From assembly GCA_036426205.1 (NCBI GenBank), contig CM071574.1:17144440-17208439 (forward strand): a stretch of 64,000 nt of DNA. Direction: 5' to 3'. The notes below the pieces were generated by a model. That model worked only from the letters and a program-made list of their open reading frames with translations, did no database searches and was not told where the DNA came from. Every line of letters starts with the position of its first letter. Position 1 is the stretch's first letter. The position numbers and the translations under genes are program-made. The stretch comes from Ascaphus truei. Taxonomy: Eukaryota > Chordata > Amphibia > Anura > Ascaphidae. Positions 44,107-55,901 of the stretch are shown here, in pieces.

Positions 44107-44597
44107 TTAAGGAGCAATCCATGCAATACCCTACTGTATATGTGTGTTTTTGTAAACAATTTAGTTCTGTAGTATTCATTCAACTCAATGCCATTTTGAA
44201 TGAGTTTTAATATACTGAGCATCCTTTGATGTCTATAGCAGGTTTTAATATACTTCTCCAGCAGTGCAAGATCTTTGTAACACTTTCCTGTTTGTGTGAA
44301 TTAGTTACCAGTATTTCCAGCAGTTTGAGCGGCAAACTGTAACAATAGCTAATGTTACCCTAGTAATAGAAAAATACATTGTAGCTGCTGAATTACACTG
44401 ACTGAAGGATTGATTGAAATGGAAAGGCGACCATTATATGTACCCCAGGAAGCAGGGTCTTTGCTGATCGGTCAAGGGAGAATGATTCTATTGGCAGCTA
44501 AGGTAATTCATTTTCAATAAATGTGTCAAAGGCTGCATATAACAAAAGAAAAACATGATTTTTTATTTTTAAAGTGCTGCTTGGATTGCCGCTTTCA
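44107..44597 (+). mobile_element. TIR element (full copy of the family at 30308)
   Basis: TTTAAGGAGCAATCCATGCA at the left and, inverted from the right, CTGAAAGCGGCAATCCAAGC. The non-coding body is shared in inverted orientation with 31840-32160. Confidence 0.65.
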
Positions 44598-44602
44598 GAT
44601 AC

Positions 44603-44655
44603 AGTAACACCTCGTTAAGCTAACACCTCGTTAAGATAACACCTCGTTAAGTGAA
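44603..44655. repeat. Short tandem array of TAACACCTCGTTAAG units
   Basis: Three units of about 17 bp. The unit resembles the ends of pogo-like elements ('CCTCGTTA'). Confidence 0.75.
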
Positions 44656-44657
44656 TA

Positions 44658-46419
44658 ACTAAACTCTGTGGATATTTGCCTTTATTGCTTTTTGCATCTA
44701 TTTAATTCTACTAAATTCTACTTATATCCTTGTAAGAAAGCCTCTATGTCTGCATTTTTATATACACCTCTTTTACTTCAAACAAAGATACCACTATGCT
44801 AATATGTGACCGTGAATTTAAATCACAAATTTACAATCTAGTATATTGCCTTCACATAAAATGTAAACCCAGTTCAAGACTCATGTAATGGCCAGCAGCA
44901 AGTGAAATAGTTCGTGATGATGCTTTCATTATTATATTAGAGTTTTTTGACCATTACAAATTATATTTAATTTTCTATGTAATAACACATAGTTATTATA
45001 TACAGTTAAGGTTCAGCCTACTGTAAAAATTAAATGTGCGGTATTATTTTATCCTATGTTATTATAAGATATTGGCAAAACTGGGTATGTAGAATCAGAC
45101 TACAGAATTCTTACATTACACCCCCCCCCCACCCACACAAAATTATTTAGAACTACAACCAGAACACCAGGTAAAGTGCCCATATCTAAGTGTATTATGA
45201 GGGAAATTCTATGAAGATTTCGCCATGTTAACTTATGGTTTTTCATAAAAAAACATTCACTGAAAACAAACATTAAACAGTATATTTAACATTTAATATT
45301 TATTACCTCCTTAATTGTTCTTTATAATGTCATTGTACAAAATGATAATATTGTAATGCATCCACTTTACAAATTATAACAGAAAAAGAAACAATTTTTA
45401 TTTACTGGTTATGTGAGGTGTAGAGTTTATTTAATTTGCCATTTTAATGCCAGGCTCCTGATTTGAAGAGAAAAACACATAAATACACACACTGTTAGTG
45501 TTATTGGACTATACATCACCGAGGTTCCAACCAATATAGTAATTAGGCTTTTACCAAGGTACTAAAAAAATCTTAATTTCATGCCACTTTGACCTGACAA
45601 TTTATTGCTATGTACCTGTCTAATGCAATTTATTCTGAGCCATTACAGTGATTTATAAGTACATTATTTTACATTAGGAGATGAATAACAGTGTTTAATA
45701 TGCAATAGTAAAATGGTTGCATTTTTCATTTTAACTGAAAAACAGCTGTGGTGCGATATGCAAGCCATGCTGCAAACAGTACAGCCTCATTTATAGCTGT
45801 ATTAATATATTTTAGAGCCATTACTGTATGTCTTTTTGTTGACCGAGTACAATTAAAAATTGCTCTAGTTATCCTGTTCTTTTGACCAAGTGCTTATTGA
45901 CTTACTTGAGGAAAAGGGCTAAATATTATTTTACATTTGTGTCGAAATTGCAAAGTTGGACAATAAAGATAAAGGAAACGTTTTTCCACGGTTTAGAAAA
46001 AAAAACAATACACTAAATTTGTTATGAAATTGACCAGAGAATTGTCATTGAACTTGAGCTAAAACCATCATCTAGCAATGTTATGTATTCTTGAACGACA
46101 CTAATAGATACTGTATCCTTGTGGTGTTCTCATGGTATTTCCTCCCTTTAGTTAGAGTACTTCCCTCCTTTGGCATAGGGGTGGGGAGCACCTACTGAGT
46201 CAGCCAAGAAGGAATAGTTACAGTAAATAGAAGCAGAATCTCTTGGCAGATACTGTAAGAACCACTTGTCCCACCGAGTCTGCCCGTTTTCCTATCGGTT
46301 TTAAAAGCCCATTTTACCATTGGCTTTCTTTTATATTTTGTATAGCCTTATGTCAATCCCAAGCATTTATTAATTCCCTTAGTGTATTACTCCCTTACTC
46401 TTTTTCCCATCCTTAGAAA
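44658..46419. other. No recognised feature
   Basis: Strongly AT-rich, apparently unique DNA, with a short C-run at 45120. Confidence 0.5.
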
Positions 46420-46990
46420 CTAATCCCAAGCATTGCCACTGTTTATCAGTCTTCTATGTGGGACAGTGCCAACGTTCTTACTAAAATTTAGATACGTAAC
46501 ATCTACTGCTCTGCCCTGATATATTGCCGTAGTCACCCAGTAAAAAGAAAAACAATTTGGGTTATGAGACATGATCTCCCCCCAGTAAATCCATGTTGCT
46601 TTGGATCTTGTACGTTTCTGAATTTTAGCTATTCCACAATTTTCTCTTTTATCCATGGTGTTTCCATTAATTTGCGTATTACTTCTGGCTGAACCTGCAA
46701 CATGCCAGTCCACATTTGGTAGATTGACGTCTCCCATAAAAATTACCTATCCTTTAATTGCTGTCTCTGTGATGTCCTCTATTAATACCCTATGGAATTC
46801 CTCTTCATTTCCTCGAGATATGTAGATCCCTCCAATGTGAACGACAAACTTATTTCCAAAAATAGCCATAAATTGTCAACATTCTCCAATATCTTGTATT
46901 AAAGTAGATTTATTGTCTCATACAGGGCAACTCCTCCTCCTGCCTATCCTGTCCTTTCTAAACAGAGTATAACATGGTATAGCTATATCC
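46420..46990 (-). pseudogene. CR1-like LINE remnant, endonuclease fused to RT by deletion
   Basis: The - strand reads pieces of the endonuclease domain (about 46850-46690: RGNEEEFHRVLIEDI, then MGDVNLPNVDW, the 'GDFN.P..DW' motif). Within the same open frame (46737-46420) it then reads GRAVDVTYLNFSK...TVPHRRL, the 'DV.YLDFSKAFDTV.H..L' start of the reverse transcriptase. Several hundred residues that normally separate them are missing, so this is an internally deleted relic. Confidence 0.65.
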
Positions 46991-47203
46991 CAGTCCTGAT
47001 TTTCATTGTACCGTAAATATCCACAATTTCCAAATCACCCTGTGTCATTATTGCAATTAGTTCTGGTATTTTATTTCCCAAACGGCAAGCCCCTATACAT
47101 AAAGAGGAAAACACATGTTACTGCGTTTCCTAATCCTTCCTGTTTCTCTCGTACACCTCCTGTGTTATTGTTCTTTTTACTATTAACGCGGTCTTCTGTT
47201 CCC

Positions 47204-47986
47204 CTGAAGGAGTTCTGCACAGGTACACAACACACAGAAACAGACTTTGTGAGTGCCGTGTCTCCCACAGTAGCTCTGAAGGTAAGAAGCATTCTGTGTC
47301 TGTCAAACCTCTTGATGATGTAGAGACTGAATTAGGCTATCTGCATCATGAGGGGGAACACTATAGGACCATATTTGGTCATCTACGTCATTAAGGGGTT
47401 GGGCAGGAAATGTAAAACTCCGTCCAACCAAATAGATGACCGAATATGATCCCATAGTGTTCCCCCTCATGATGTATATAGCTTAATTCGGTCGTCTACA
47501 TCAGGGGTGCGCAAAGTGGGGGGGCACAAGATTTTTCGGGGGGGGGGGAGGCATGCGGTACTTGCAGAAGCCACGCGCTCTTTCCCACGCCATTTAAATA
47601 CATTTCCAGAGGCCTCTGCAGTGTCTCCTACCTTGTCTCTGTGACACGTCGCCCTGGCAACGCAGCATCAAACGATGCCACGGGGTCATGTGACGTAACG
47701 CGTCGCATTGGCGACGTGTGTCAAATGACTCCGTGAGTTACGTGACGTCATGTGAGGCCACGCGTTATTTGACACAGATTTTAGGTAAGGGGTGGGGGCG
47801 TGAGCACAGAGGCTGGCGGGCAGGGGGGGGGAGGCGCAGCACACAAAGTTTGCTCACCCCTAGTCTACATCATCAAGAGGTTGGACAGACACAGAGACTA
47901 CTTCTTATTTTCAGAGCTGCTCTTGGAGACACGGCACTCACGGAAACTGCTTCTGTGTGCCATGTACCTCTGTGCAGCTCCTTCAG
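47204..47986. repeat. Large foldback element interrupted by hAT
   Basis: CTGAAGGAG...TCTGCACAGG at the left is mirrored by CCTCTGTGCAGCTCCTTCAG at the right. The arms continue for about 190 bp (for example GTGAGTGCCGTGTCTCC against GGAGACACGGCACTCAC, and CATGAGGGGGAACACTAT against ATAGTGTTCCCCCTCATG) to a centre near 47400. The right arm is split by the hAT insertion 47502-47862. Confidence 0.9.
47502..47862. mobile_element. Non-autonomous hAT element, 361 bp
   Basis: It starts CAGGGGTGCGCAAAG, ends TTTGCTCACCCCTA, and has a perfect 8-bp target duplication GTCTACAT on both sides. Removing it restores the foldback arm. The interior is GC-rich with repeated GTGACGT boxes. Confidence 0.9.
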
Positions 47987-48230
47987 ACTGCACGGCTGAT
48001 GTACTGATGGTCTGATGGATTAACTATGCAGGGGTCCCATTCAGAAGCAGGGACTCCTGCAGCATTAATCATTGCCGTTTTTGGGCTGCGATCGGCCGCG
48101 GTAACGGCACCGCAAGTGAATGCAGCTCTGTAAACACTATATCTGGCCACGTCTGTACTAGGCAGGCACTTAACTGCTGCTCTATTTTCGAGGGACTCTC
48201 CTGTCTTTAGACGGTATCTAGGTTTCAAGC

Positions 48231-48614
48231 TTAAAGCCACAATCATGCTTTCCTTTTAATTTTTTTTAATAGTATTGAAGCAGGGGGTCTCTGCAGCGGA
48301 ACTGCGTTAATTTCAGATCTGTTACCGAGATACTTACCTCCGTAAGGGGTGCATTAGCAACTCCAGCTGGGCTGTGTGTGGGGAACATAATGGTGGCTTA
48401 AGTGTCACGCAGGCCAATGAAACAGTGACGCCATCCCTTGCGGCTTCCCATTGGCCTGCGTGATAGGAGCTTTAAACCTCAAGAGGCGCTACTGGCACCC
48501 ACTATGGAGGTAAGTATCTCAGGCAGCAGGGGGTCCCGAAGTTGAAAGTAACGTGGTTCAGCTACCGAGATCCCCTTTTTAATACCTATAAAAAAACATG
48601 TTCTGCTCCTTTAA
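48231..48614. mobile_element. TTAA-flanked TIR element
   Basis: TTAAAGCCACAATCATG at the left and, inverted, TTTAAAGGAGCAGAACATG at the right, with TTAA at both borders. Inside is a foldback core starting TTGAAGCAGGGGGTCTCTGC, related to 16297 and 32750. Confidence 0.65.
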
Positions 48615-48865
48615 ACTAACTCCTGCTAGACTGAACCTGAGCTTAGTAAAATAAAATCTACATATACATCCTAAAACATGAACTTGAAGCTGGAACTGGA
48701 ACCGCAACATTAACCACAACTACTGAACTGAAAGGAATACTTTTATATCACAGGGCTAACTCCTCCCTCCCAATGATGTCACATACCTAAGGAGAATGAA
48801 ATGGGCCAAAAGGATGGTGTTCTCACATTACTCATAATAAACTTAACCATTAAAAACCAGTAAGG

Positions 48866-48885
48866 GGATATATATATATATCTTT

Positions 48886-48916
<31 letters not shown>

Positions 48917-48980
48917 GATATATATATACACACATATATATATATATACAGACACACACACACACACACACACACACAGA
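48866..48980. repeat. (TA)n/(CA)n compound microsatellite
   Basis: TA units with interruptions, then CACACA. Confidence 0.95.
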
Positions 48981-49410
48981 TTAAAATGAAAAAAGGAACA
49001 AAGGCGCCAGTAAATTGTTAACAATAGAAATAACCTAATCTAAATAATTATTTAAAATAATACATATTATCACATACATAACATTCAATAAACTACCGTA
49101 AAGTGTCCAACCCCACAAGTTGAACTTACTTAGGCGTTAAGTTTTCGGAAAAAGAAAAACATAGTGTAGTTTGTTTACCAATGTAAACCTCCCCAAGTGG
49201 TAAATATTGTACTTACATCAAGTTCTCATTAAGTAAGCGTGTCGCCCATCAAGAGCATATATGTCTGAAACAGATCTCTGCTGTGGATCCCCTCTTCCTT
49301 TGTGATTTTGCAGGAGTCACCTGTCAGAGAAGAATAGCGGCAAACATAGTGTGTATCTTCTTTTAAATATTTACTTTAAAAGATTGCTAATGCACGTACA
49401 TCAATGTAAA
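48981..49410. other. No recognised feature
   Basis: AT-rich DNA. 'aaaaggaacaaaggcgccagtaaattg' may be the edge of a repeat. Confidence 0.4.
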
Positions 49411-50176
49411 TGTAACAGTGTTCCCCCCCCCCCCAATCGCAGATAGGGGCCATTACAAGGTGTGTGTGTGCATATCTGCTGGCAACAAGAGGGCAGAGTC
49501 ATCCGCAATGACTTTGGGACACAGGAACAGGCTCCTGGGGTCTATACCCCAGATAATACTTAGCAGTGCAGCGCCTCCATCTGCTGTAGGCTCCAGGAAT
49601 ATGGAGATGATCTCCCATGGTAGAACTTGTACCTCTCCCCCCAGTTAGATCACACACCAGGCCGGAGGTATATAAACAAACATTATAATATGGTTTATTA
49701 CCACACACTTTGCAGTAACACAACAGCTACGCAGCAGTCTTCTGCCGGATACCGTCTCCTTAGATCAGCTCTCACTGGAGATGGTCCCTGGACCATCACT
49801 ACAGGCCAAGGGCACCCGCAGCCATCCTAACTTCCCCACCTCCCTAGCGGAGGCAGAGGTATAATCATACTCACTCCTCCCCGCAGGGAAGAGCACATGG
49901 GTAGGCCCCAATCTCAGGCTCCCAGTCGTGTGACCTGCCTTCCTCAGAGGAAAGGACCAACCTCCAAATTTAGGGCGGTCCTGCCCTTAGGTACAGCCAG
50001 AAGGCGGGCACCCCATTGTCCCAGCTACAACAGGATGTACCACCCCCTGCTGTCACTCAAGTGCAGTACCAAAGGTGAAGGGGAAAACCCCATACCAACT
50101 ACTGGCAAGCCTGTAAATACCAGGGTTTACTGCCAGCCCATTGGGTAGAATAGTAGCCAGGGCGTACCCCGCTACA
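49411..50176 (-). mobile_element. Solo LTR, 766 bp
   Basis: The + strand reads TGTAACAGTG to CCCCGCTACA, with TAAA directly on both sides. It carries the shared 'gtgcagcgcctccatctgct' motif. It belongs to the same broad LTR group as the full element at 16592 but differs throughout most of its length. Confidence 0.8.
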
Positions 50177-50756
50177 TAAATAAAAACAAGCCTTGCAGCA
50201 GTAGACAGAAATCCTTGTGATGTTCTCTGGAAGCCGACCTCCTCCGTGCGTATCCCTCTGACTCCGCCCTCACGCATGACATACTCGAGGACCCGGATGG
50301 AAGTTTTCAGACCAGGATTGTCAGCTCCTTCACTGGTCCATAAAAGACGTAGTCATGAGGATTTATGTATATCTCAAGTCTTGTGTACACTTTTTAGTTA
50401 AAAAGTCCAGCCCAAAATAGAGAGTGTGATAGCTCCTGGTGTCTAGTTGCTGCTTCTTGTAGGAGGGAACCCCGGTGTCACCTCAATGAATTTGCACTGA
50501 AAATGAGTGTCTAAAATTATGCTTATCTGAGAAAAGCGTCATGTTGTTGGATTTGCAAACTGCTGGGCTCAGTAGTCTCTGATGTTGTCTTGCAGGCTGA
50601 TGGCAAGGAGTTCTTAAACCTCCATTGCTGGTGTTTTTTCAAGCCTGCAGGCATCACTGATGATACAGCCATTGCAACGCACTGGGACGGTGTTAGAGCA
50701 GACTATTGCATGGGCTGTATCATCAATTGGATTAGATTATAACAGTTTTACACATG
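50177..50756. other. No recognised feature
   Basis: Sequence between two solo LTRs without a convincing frame. A small inverted pair lies near 50660-50720 ('gatgatacagcc' and 'ggctgtatcatc'). Confidence 0.4.
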
Positions 50757-51584
50757 TGTAACAGATTTTCTGACCTGGCCTGACCCACCCAATCTCACAT
50801 TGGCCCCTGTGGTCTAACCAGTCCCCATTACATGGTCGTGTCTGGTGGTGCAACTGTTGGCAACAGGACTCGTGAGTCTCCCGCATGATGGTGTATGGGG
50901 AATGCCAACCCAGACAGGCAGCTGAGGTAGTGTGTTAGAGTCCTACCTATATCCAGTGCAGCGCCTCCACCTCATCACGATCCCTGCGTCTGCAAAGGGA
51001 TGGTTCTGATGAGGAACTCCCCCGTGGTGCCCTCCTCTGCAGAGTAATTCCAGACTCACACATGAGGGTGTCTTTAATCAAGGTCATCTTTATTGTTGCT
51101 TGGTGGTATGGGCCAGCTGCCCTTCACAGCTTTCAGCTTAGCCATGCATTCTTCACAGTACTTCCCTTTAAAAGGTATGCCCTCCTAATGAAGTGGGATT
51201 CCCTATTCCCTTTAGGGAAATCATTCCTGTGCCAGGTCACTGGACACAGTGTAGACCTTGTCAGCCTGGCTGCTGCTTGACCTTGAACGGGGCCACTAGT
51301 TAACGCACTAGTGCCCTTTTCTCCCAAGTCTCTATTCAGACTTGCTCCTAAACAACAACTCTAACTTTAGACAGTGCTGTGCCTTATATACCTCAGGAAC
51401 CTGGCACATCTCTGATGTCACTAACGGTGGACTCAGAGCATGTTACCACTCCCCTTGGATACATATGACACCTCACCAGGGTGTGAGGGCAAACCTCCAT
51501 GATTGATGCTGGCAACCCTGTAACTTACCAGGCTTACTGCCAGCATGAGAGAGAAACTGTAGACCATTTTACAGCATGGCTACA
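50757..51584 (-). mobile_element. Solo LTR, 828 bp, same family as the 16592 element
   Basis: The + strand reads TGTAACAGATTTTCTGACC to GCATGGCTACA, flanked by CATG on both sides. It is clearly alignable with 16592-17402 along its length but more diverged. It lies about 290 bp upstream of the first GALNT13 exon in the window. Confidence 0.9.
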
Positions 51585-51809
51585 CATGCACGAGCTACAG
51601 TACAAAGGAAAAACGATTTCTATTTCTCGTATAATGAGCATGAATTTACCGCAGTGTATCTGGTACTTGTTGACATAATACAGTGACATCAAATTTAGTT
51701 ACCATCAGTTGATTGTCTACATTGTACTTCTCATATTGTGCTAATCTACACAACAGACCTACAACTGTGCACACTTTCATTGGGATTGAGCGAGAAATAT
51801 ATAAAGTAT

Positions 51810-51811
<2 letters not shown>

Positions 51812-51865
<54 letters not shown>
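51812..51865. repeat. (CT)n microsatellite serving as the polypyrimidine tract
   Basis: 54 bases of uninterrupted CT ending five bases before the splice acceptor (GACAG|A) of the exon at 51871. Confidence 0.95.
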
Positions 51866-51866
<1 letters not shown>

Positions 51867-51870
51867 ACAG

Positions 51871-52037
51871 ATGTAAGACTAAAGTTTATCTGGATGAACT
51901 TCCCAACACAAGCATAGTTATAGTCTTCCACAACGAGGCATGGAGCACGCTGCTGCGAACTGTTCATAGTGTTATTAATCGGTCTCCGAATCACCTTTTA
52001 TCAGAGATCATATTGGTTGATGATGCCAGCGAAAGAG
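51871..52037 (+). CDS. GALNT13: GALNT13 internal exon (start of catalytic domain)
   Basis: GALNT13 is a Golgi type II membrane enzyme that starts mucin-type O-glycosylation by moving GalNAc from UDP-GalNAc to Ser/Thr. This 167-base exon starts the GT-A catalytic domain: it encodes [20 protein letters not shown], then [19 protein letters not shown] and [14 protein letters not shown], the nucleotide-binding first half. The acceptor is GACAG|A and the donor AGAG|GTATTT; the exon begins with the last base of a split codon and ends with the first base of the next. [10 protein letters not shown] favours GALNT13 over the close paralogue GALNT1 (MIEEIVLVDD from memory). The acceptor's pyrimidine tract is a pure CT microsatellite. 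Upstream exons are not seen in this window. Confidence 0.95.
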
Positions 52038-52098
52038 GTATTTTTTTTCTGCTCTGCAAGAATACTTTACAGTTGTGGTACCGATAACCTTGTACTGA

Positions 52099-52227
52099 TG
52101 TAGCCTGACCCATTGTCTCCGGCACCCGGGCCGGCTGCAGGAATGCGGCCATGGATGTCCCGGCGCCAGAGGAGTAACACTTTTTGCCTTTTCAGCCGTG
52201 ACTACGGAGACAGTGATTCTGGCTACA
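52099..52227. mobile_element. Small TIR element in the GALNT13 intron
   Basis: TGTAGCCTGACCCATTGTCT at the left is mirrored by 'gagacagtgattctggctaca' at the right. A relative with the same 'tgtagc...actgtctcc' end is at 59889. Confidence 0.6.
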
Positions 52228-53430
52228 CCTGTATACTGTATTATGGAGAAAAGACACTGGGGTCTATGGAGGGGATTCACCAAGCTCCAAAAAGGGGTTT
52301 TGCAGCTCGATCCCAGATTGATTGTCAGTCAAGTAAATTGAAGTTAACATGGATCAAGCTGTTATACCCCTTATCATAGCCTGATGAACCTCCCTGTGTG
52401 TATCAATGCACTTTTCATCCTGTGTGTCAGCATCAACATATCTGCTCTAGTTTTGCCCCATATGCATCAACTTTTTGATTTGGGAAGTGCCGTAGGAGCA
52501 GTTAAGGGAGGTGGTATACAATATTAAAAATGTAATGTATAAAATGTTGTCTCTGTACATTATATTTGCTCCCTATAATTTAAACGATAATGCTGTCAGC
52601 TTTGATTTCTCTAGCTAACATGTTGTGTAATGTATTAGAAAGTGGATTAGCACGTTTTTTGTTTATGATAAGCAAGTGTGCAATCACACTTTTCTTTGCA
52701 TTGATACATAGATCCCTGTGTGTAAAAAGGTTATGGACCCAGTGGTCTTTGGTAGTAGAAACTATTTGTGTTGAAACATTGCCTTTCTAAATGAAATGGG
52801 TTGATAGCATAAAAGGAAATTCACGAGATTTGTGATAGCACCATAATAATAATTCACACTTGTCTTGTTAGATACATTTCTTGATTAGTTTAATTAATGT
52901 CAGTTAAAGCTACTTCACACATTCCGTGCTTGAAGCTCACTTGTTATTCACCTCTCCTCATTAATCTTATCTGTTTTCCAGTGTCTTTGATAGTGTTATT
53001 TGAAGGTTATTTGGCAGATAAATATATTTTGTGAAACAACTATGTGGCTAATGTGATGTTATGTTGGTTTGAAAGGGAATATATTGCTTACACTTATAAT
53101 AGTAGTTAATTTAAGCTATTTATTAGGAGATGTTTATGAAGCCATTATTGCTGCACGGGCTTCAGTATCTAATGGTGTTTGTTAATATCTAGCACAGATA
53201 TCATTTAATTAGAACAGTGCATCTGATCTTTCTCCTTTTATCACAGTTTCCCTGAGAAGCGGAAGTAATAGTAAGCACAAAGGAAAACAATTACCAACAT
53301 AGATTTACAGACCAAGAGACCACAGACCAACAGATTTAAAAACCAAGAGACCACAAAGAACCCAGGCTTCATATTTACTTCCTGTGAGGAAATGTACTGG
53401 TTATGTTATTGTTATGTTAACAAACAATTA

Positions 53431-53636
53431 CTTCAAAGTAAAGGTCTCCTCTAAGACAGAGGTACTGTACAAGGTTGAGCTACTCACAAGTTCATAATGC
53501 AAGTCTCCATTTAATGTGACAGCCAAGAACAGTGGAAAGACAGGATTTCAGGTCCCATATGCACCTTATGAACTTGTAAGTAGAGCTCTTTTTTGTACCT
53601 CTGTCTTAGAGGAGACCTGTACTGTACTTTGAAGAA
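53431..53636. repeat. Foldback palindrome, 206 bp
   Basis: CTTCAAAGTA, then AAGGTCTCCTCTAAGACAGA, mirrored by TCTGTCTTAGAGGAGACCT, then TACTTTGAAG. Further in, CACAAGTTCATAA pairs with TTATGAACTTGT. The arms are about 80 bp. Confidence 0.85.
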
Positions 53637-54259
53637 ATTGTTTGTCCATGTTGTGTTGGCTGCACCAGCAGGATTCTCCTCGCCTGAAACTGTTTTCCCT
53701 CACTTTGGAATTATTGTTATGTTAATAAAACGGAACTATAACTAATAATAGGTTTTTTTTGGGAATATTACCTTGGGCAGAAAAAGGAAAAAAAAAAACA
53801 AAGTAAACCTTTCCATCTCATAAACTATGCTTTAAACGTGACGACTAGGACCATAATTTATTACGCAATGCTATTACATTCCTTCCGGGGCCGGGAATGC
53901 ACCTTACAAGTCACTTAAATGAATAGGCGCCACTTAGTAAATATGGTTCAATATGTCCATTTATATTATCCAAAATATTATGGCACATGTAGAATATTTT
54001 ACAAATATTTTAGACAAATTTTCCACTGAGGGTTTTTGCAGTTACATCTGGGACCATGTGATTATTTTTTGGCCATTACATTTGTGTTTTTTGTCCTTTT
54101 TTGCTTTCTTACATTTGTCATACATTATATTTTAAAAGTTCCTAAATGATGGTAAACATAAATGTAAACAATATATATATATATATATATATATAAAAAT
54201 GATATATGTGTATGTATAAATACACACTTGTGTGGACTAAAAAATATATTCTATATTAG

Positions 54260-54467
54260 ATTTTCTGAAAACATCGTTAGAAAACTACGTAAAAAAACTG
54301 AAAGTGCCAGTAAAAATTCTTCGGATGGAGCACAGGTCCGGATTGATCCGCGCACGTCTCAGAGGAGCAAATGCTTCAAATGGCCAAGTAATAACTTTCC
54401 TAGATGCTCATTGTGAATGTACGATTGGATGGTTAGATCCTCTATTGGCTAGAATAAAAGAAGACAG
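54260..54467 (+). CDS. GALNT13: GALNT13 internal exon with DxH metal site
   Basis: This 208-base exon encodes [20 protein letters not shown], then [19 protein letters not shown] and [20 protein letters not shown]. The D-x-H of FLDAHCE is the GT-A metal-binding pair that holds Mn2+ and UDP-GalNAc; RSGLIRAR is part of the nucleotide-sugar pocket. The acceptor TATATTAG|AT has a weak pyrimidine tract; the donor is ACAG|GTGAG. The first two bases complete an Asp codon from the previous exon, and the last two start an Arg codon finished in the next, so the frame is continuous. Residues such as NASNGQ and [11 protein letters not shown] differ slightly from the human protein as I recall it, as expected for a distant vertebrate. 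An in-frame Met within the preceding intron is irrelevant. Confidence 0.95.
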
Positions 54468-54737
54468 GTGAGTTTTGTGTACTTTGAAATACTTTGGTAT
54501 TTTAGTTATGATTTCATTTGTTTAATTTTTATCTGAATGGTTTTGTCCTCTGCTCTGATATAAAAAGCATGGGAGTTTTTGCATGTCTTCCCAAGTCTTC
54601 GTCTTTGATCTTATTATCTTGTGTCAAAAAGGAGTTAACTTACAGACAAAGATTCTGGGTATTAACAAACTAATGAGCACCCAAGATATATGTATCTTTT
54701 AGCTTTCACTTTATTCTAATGATATCCTACAGTAGAG

Positions 54738-55453
54738 CAGTGTTTCCCAACCGGGGTTCTGCGGCACCCTGGGGTTCCCTGAGAGGATCAGAAAGGTGCT
54801 GCGGGATTTCCCCAATCTCACAGAGCATGGAGAGAGCAGGGCAGTTGCTAGGGGACTTGGCAGTTTCCTCTATCCGGATTGGCTGCATTACCCATCAGCA
54901 GCTAATCAGGAGGAGGTGTCAGGCGGCTGTGGGGTGTTGCCAAGCTGAGGAGGAGGAAGCAGCATGGGCAGTAGAGGTGAGGCTGTATGTCTGTCCTGTG
55001 TGTATTTGTTTTGTTCTGCGTGTGTGTGTGTGTGTGTGCGCGTGCGTGCGTGCGTGTGTCCTGTTACGTGTGTGTATGTAATTTCTGTGACTTTCAGTCC
55101 CCACTGATTCTTGTGACTCTCTGCCCCCTCTGTCTCCTGTGACTCCCTCTCTGCCCCCTGTGACTGCCATTACCCCTCTGACCCCTGTGACTCTTCTGCC
55201 CCTTCTGACTCCTGTGACTCAGTGCTGCTTGTGACTCAGTGCCGCTTGTAACTCAGTGCCCCTATGTACTGTATCACCCCCCCCCTCTGACTCCTGAATT
55301 CCCCGGCCCCCTCTGACCGTGTGCCTCTGTCTCCTGTGACTCTCTTTCTTTCTGTTCTGTGTTTTCTGTGACTCTGTCCTGTTGTAGGGGTGCCACAGCA
55401 ACTGAGCACTTTGGTTAGGGGTGCCCCGAAATAAAAAAGGTTGCAAACCACTG
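54738..55453. mobile_element. hAT-like non-autonomous element
   Basis: It starts CAGTGTTTCCCAACC and ends GGTTGCAAACCACTG, an inverted pair typical of hAT ends. The interior has a (GT)n stretch and 'cctgtgactct' repeats (55090-55380). No clear 8-bp target duplication can be read. Confidence 0.6.
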
Positions 55454-55901
55454 ACCTACAGCTTTTAGCAGCCACATTACATATTCTTTGAGGCAAAGCA
55501 TGGATCCAAAAAAATACATAATGCACAATAAATACACCAACTTAAAGACAGCTATTCTCCATTGAGAATCAGCACTGTCATTACTAAATCTGCATTTTGA
55601 AGCAGGATGTGATTGCAAACTACACACATTAGTTTATGGTGGGTTAATAAAGTGTCAACATGATCTACAGTACAAAGTACATCAAACATAGAATATCCAT
55701 TGGTATATTTGCATGTCTTCTACTGGTCCCCAAGCCTTTATTCACCCCGTTGCCCTACAGTATGTCATACAGTGGTTAAGGTGCAGGCAAGGATTCTGGG
55801 AAGTGACATGCAAATTGACATCCAGGGGTCATGTTAGTTTTAGCTTCCTATCCACATTATTAATTGTTGTTTCTATACAGCATATACTGTATTGTTGTTT
55901 T

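Larger units (their letters stand above)
52038..54259 (+). other. GALNT13 intron
   Basis: This 2.2-kb intron starts GTATTT and ends ATTAG. It holds a small TIR element (52099-52227), a foldback (53431-53636) and a short (TA)n just before the next exon (about 54171-54193). Nothing else is recognised. Confidence 0.85.

Noticed and set aside
1..51800. Upstream GALNT13 exons
   Set aside because: I looked for the segments expected just before CKTKVY (the lead-in ending in a Leu-Pro-Asp-Val-Arg type stretch) and found none. They probably lie before the window, as introns of this gene are very long in other vertebrates.
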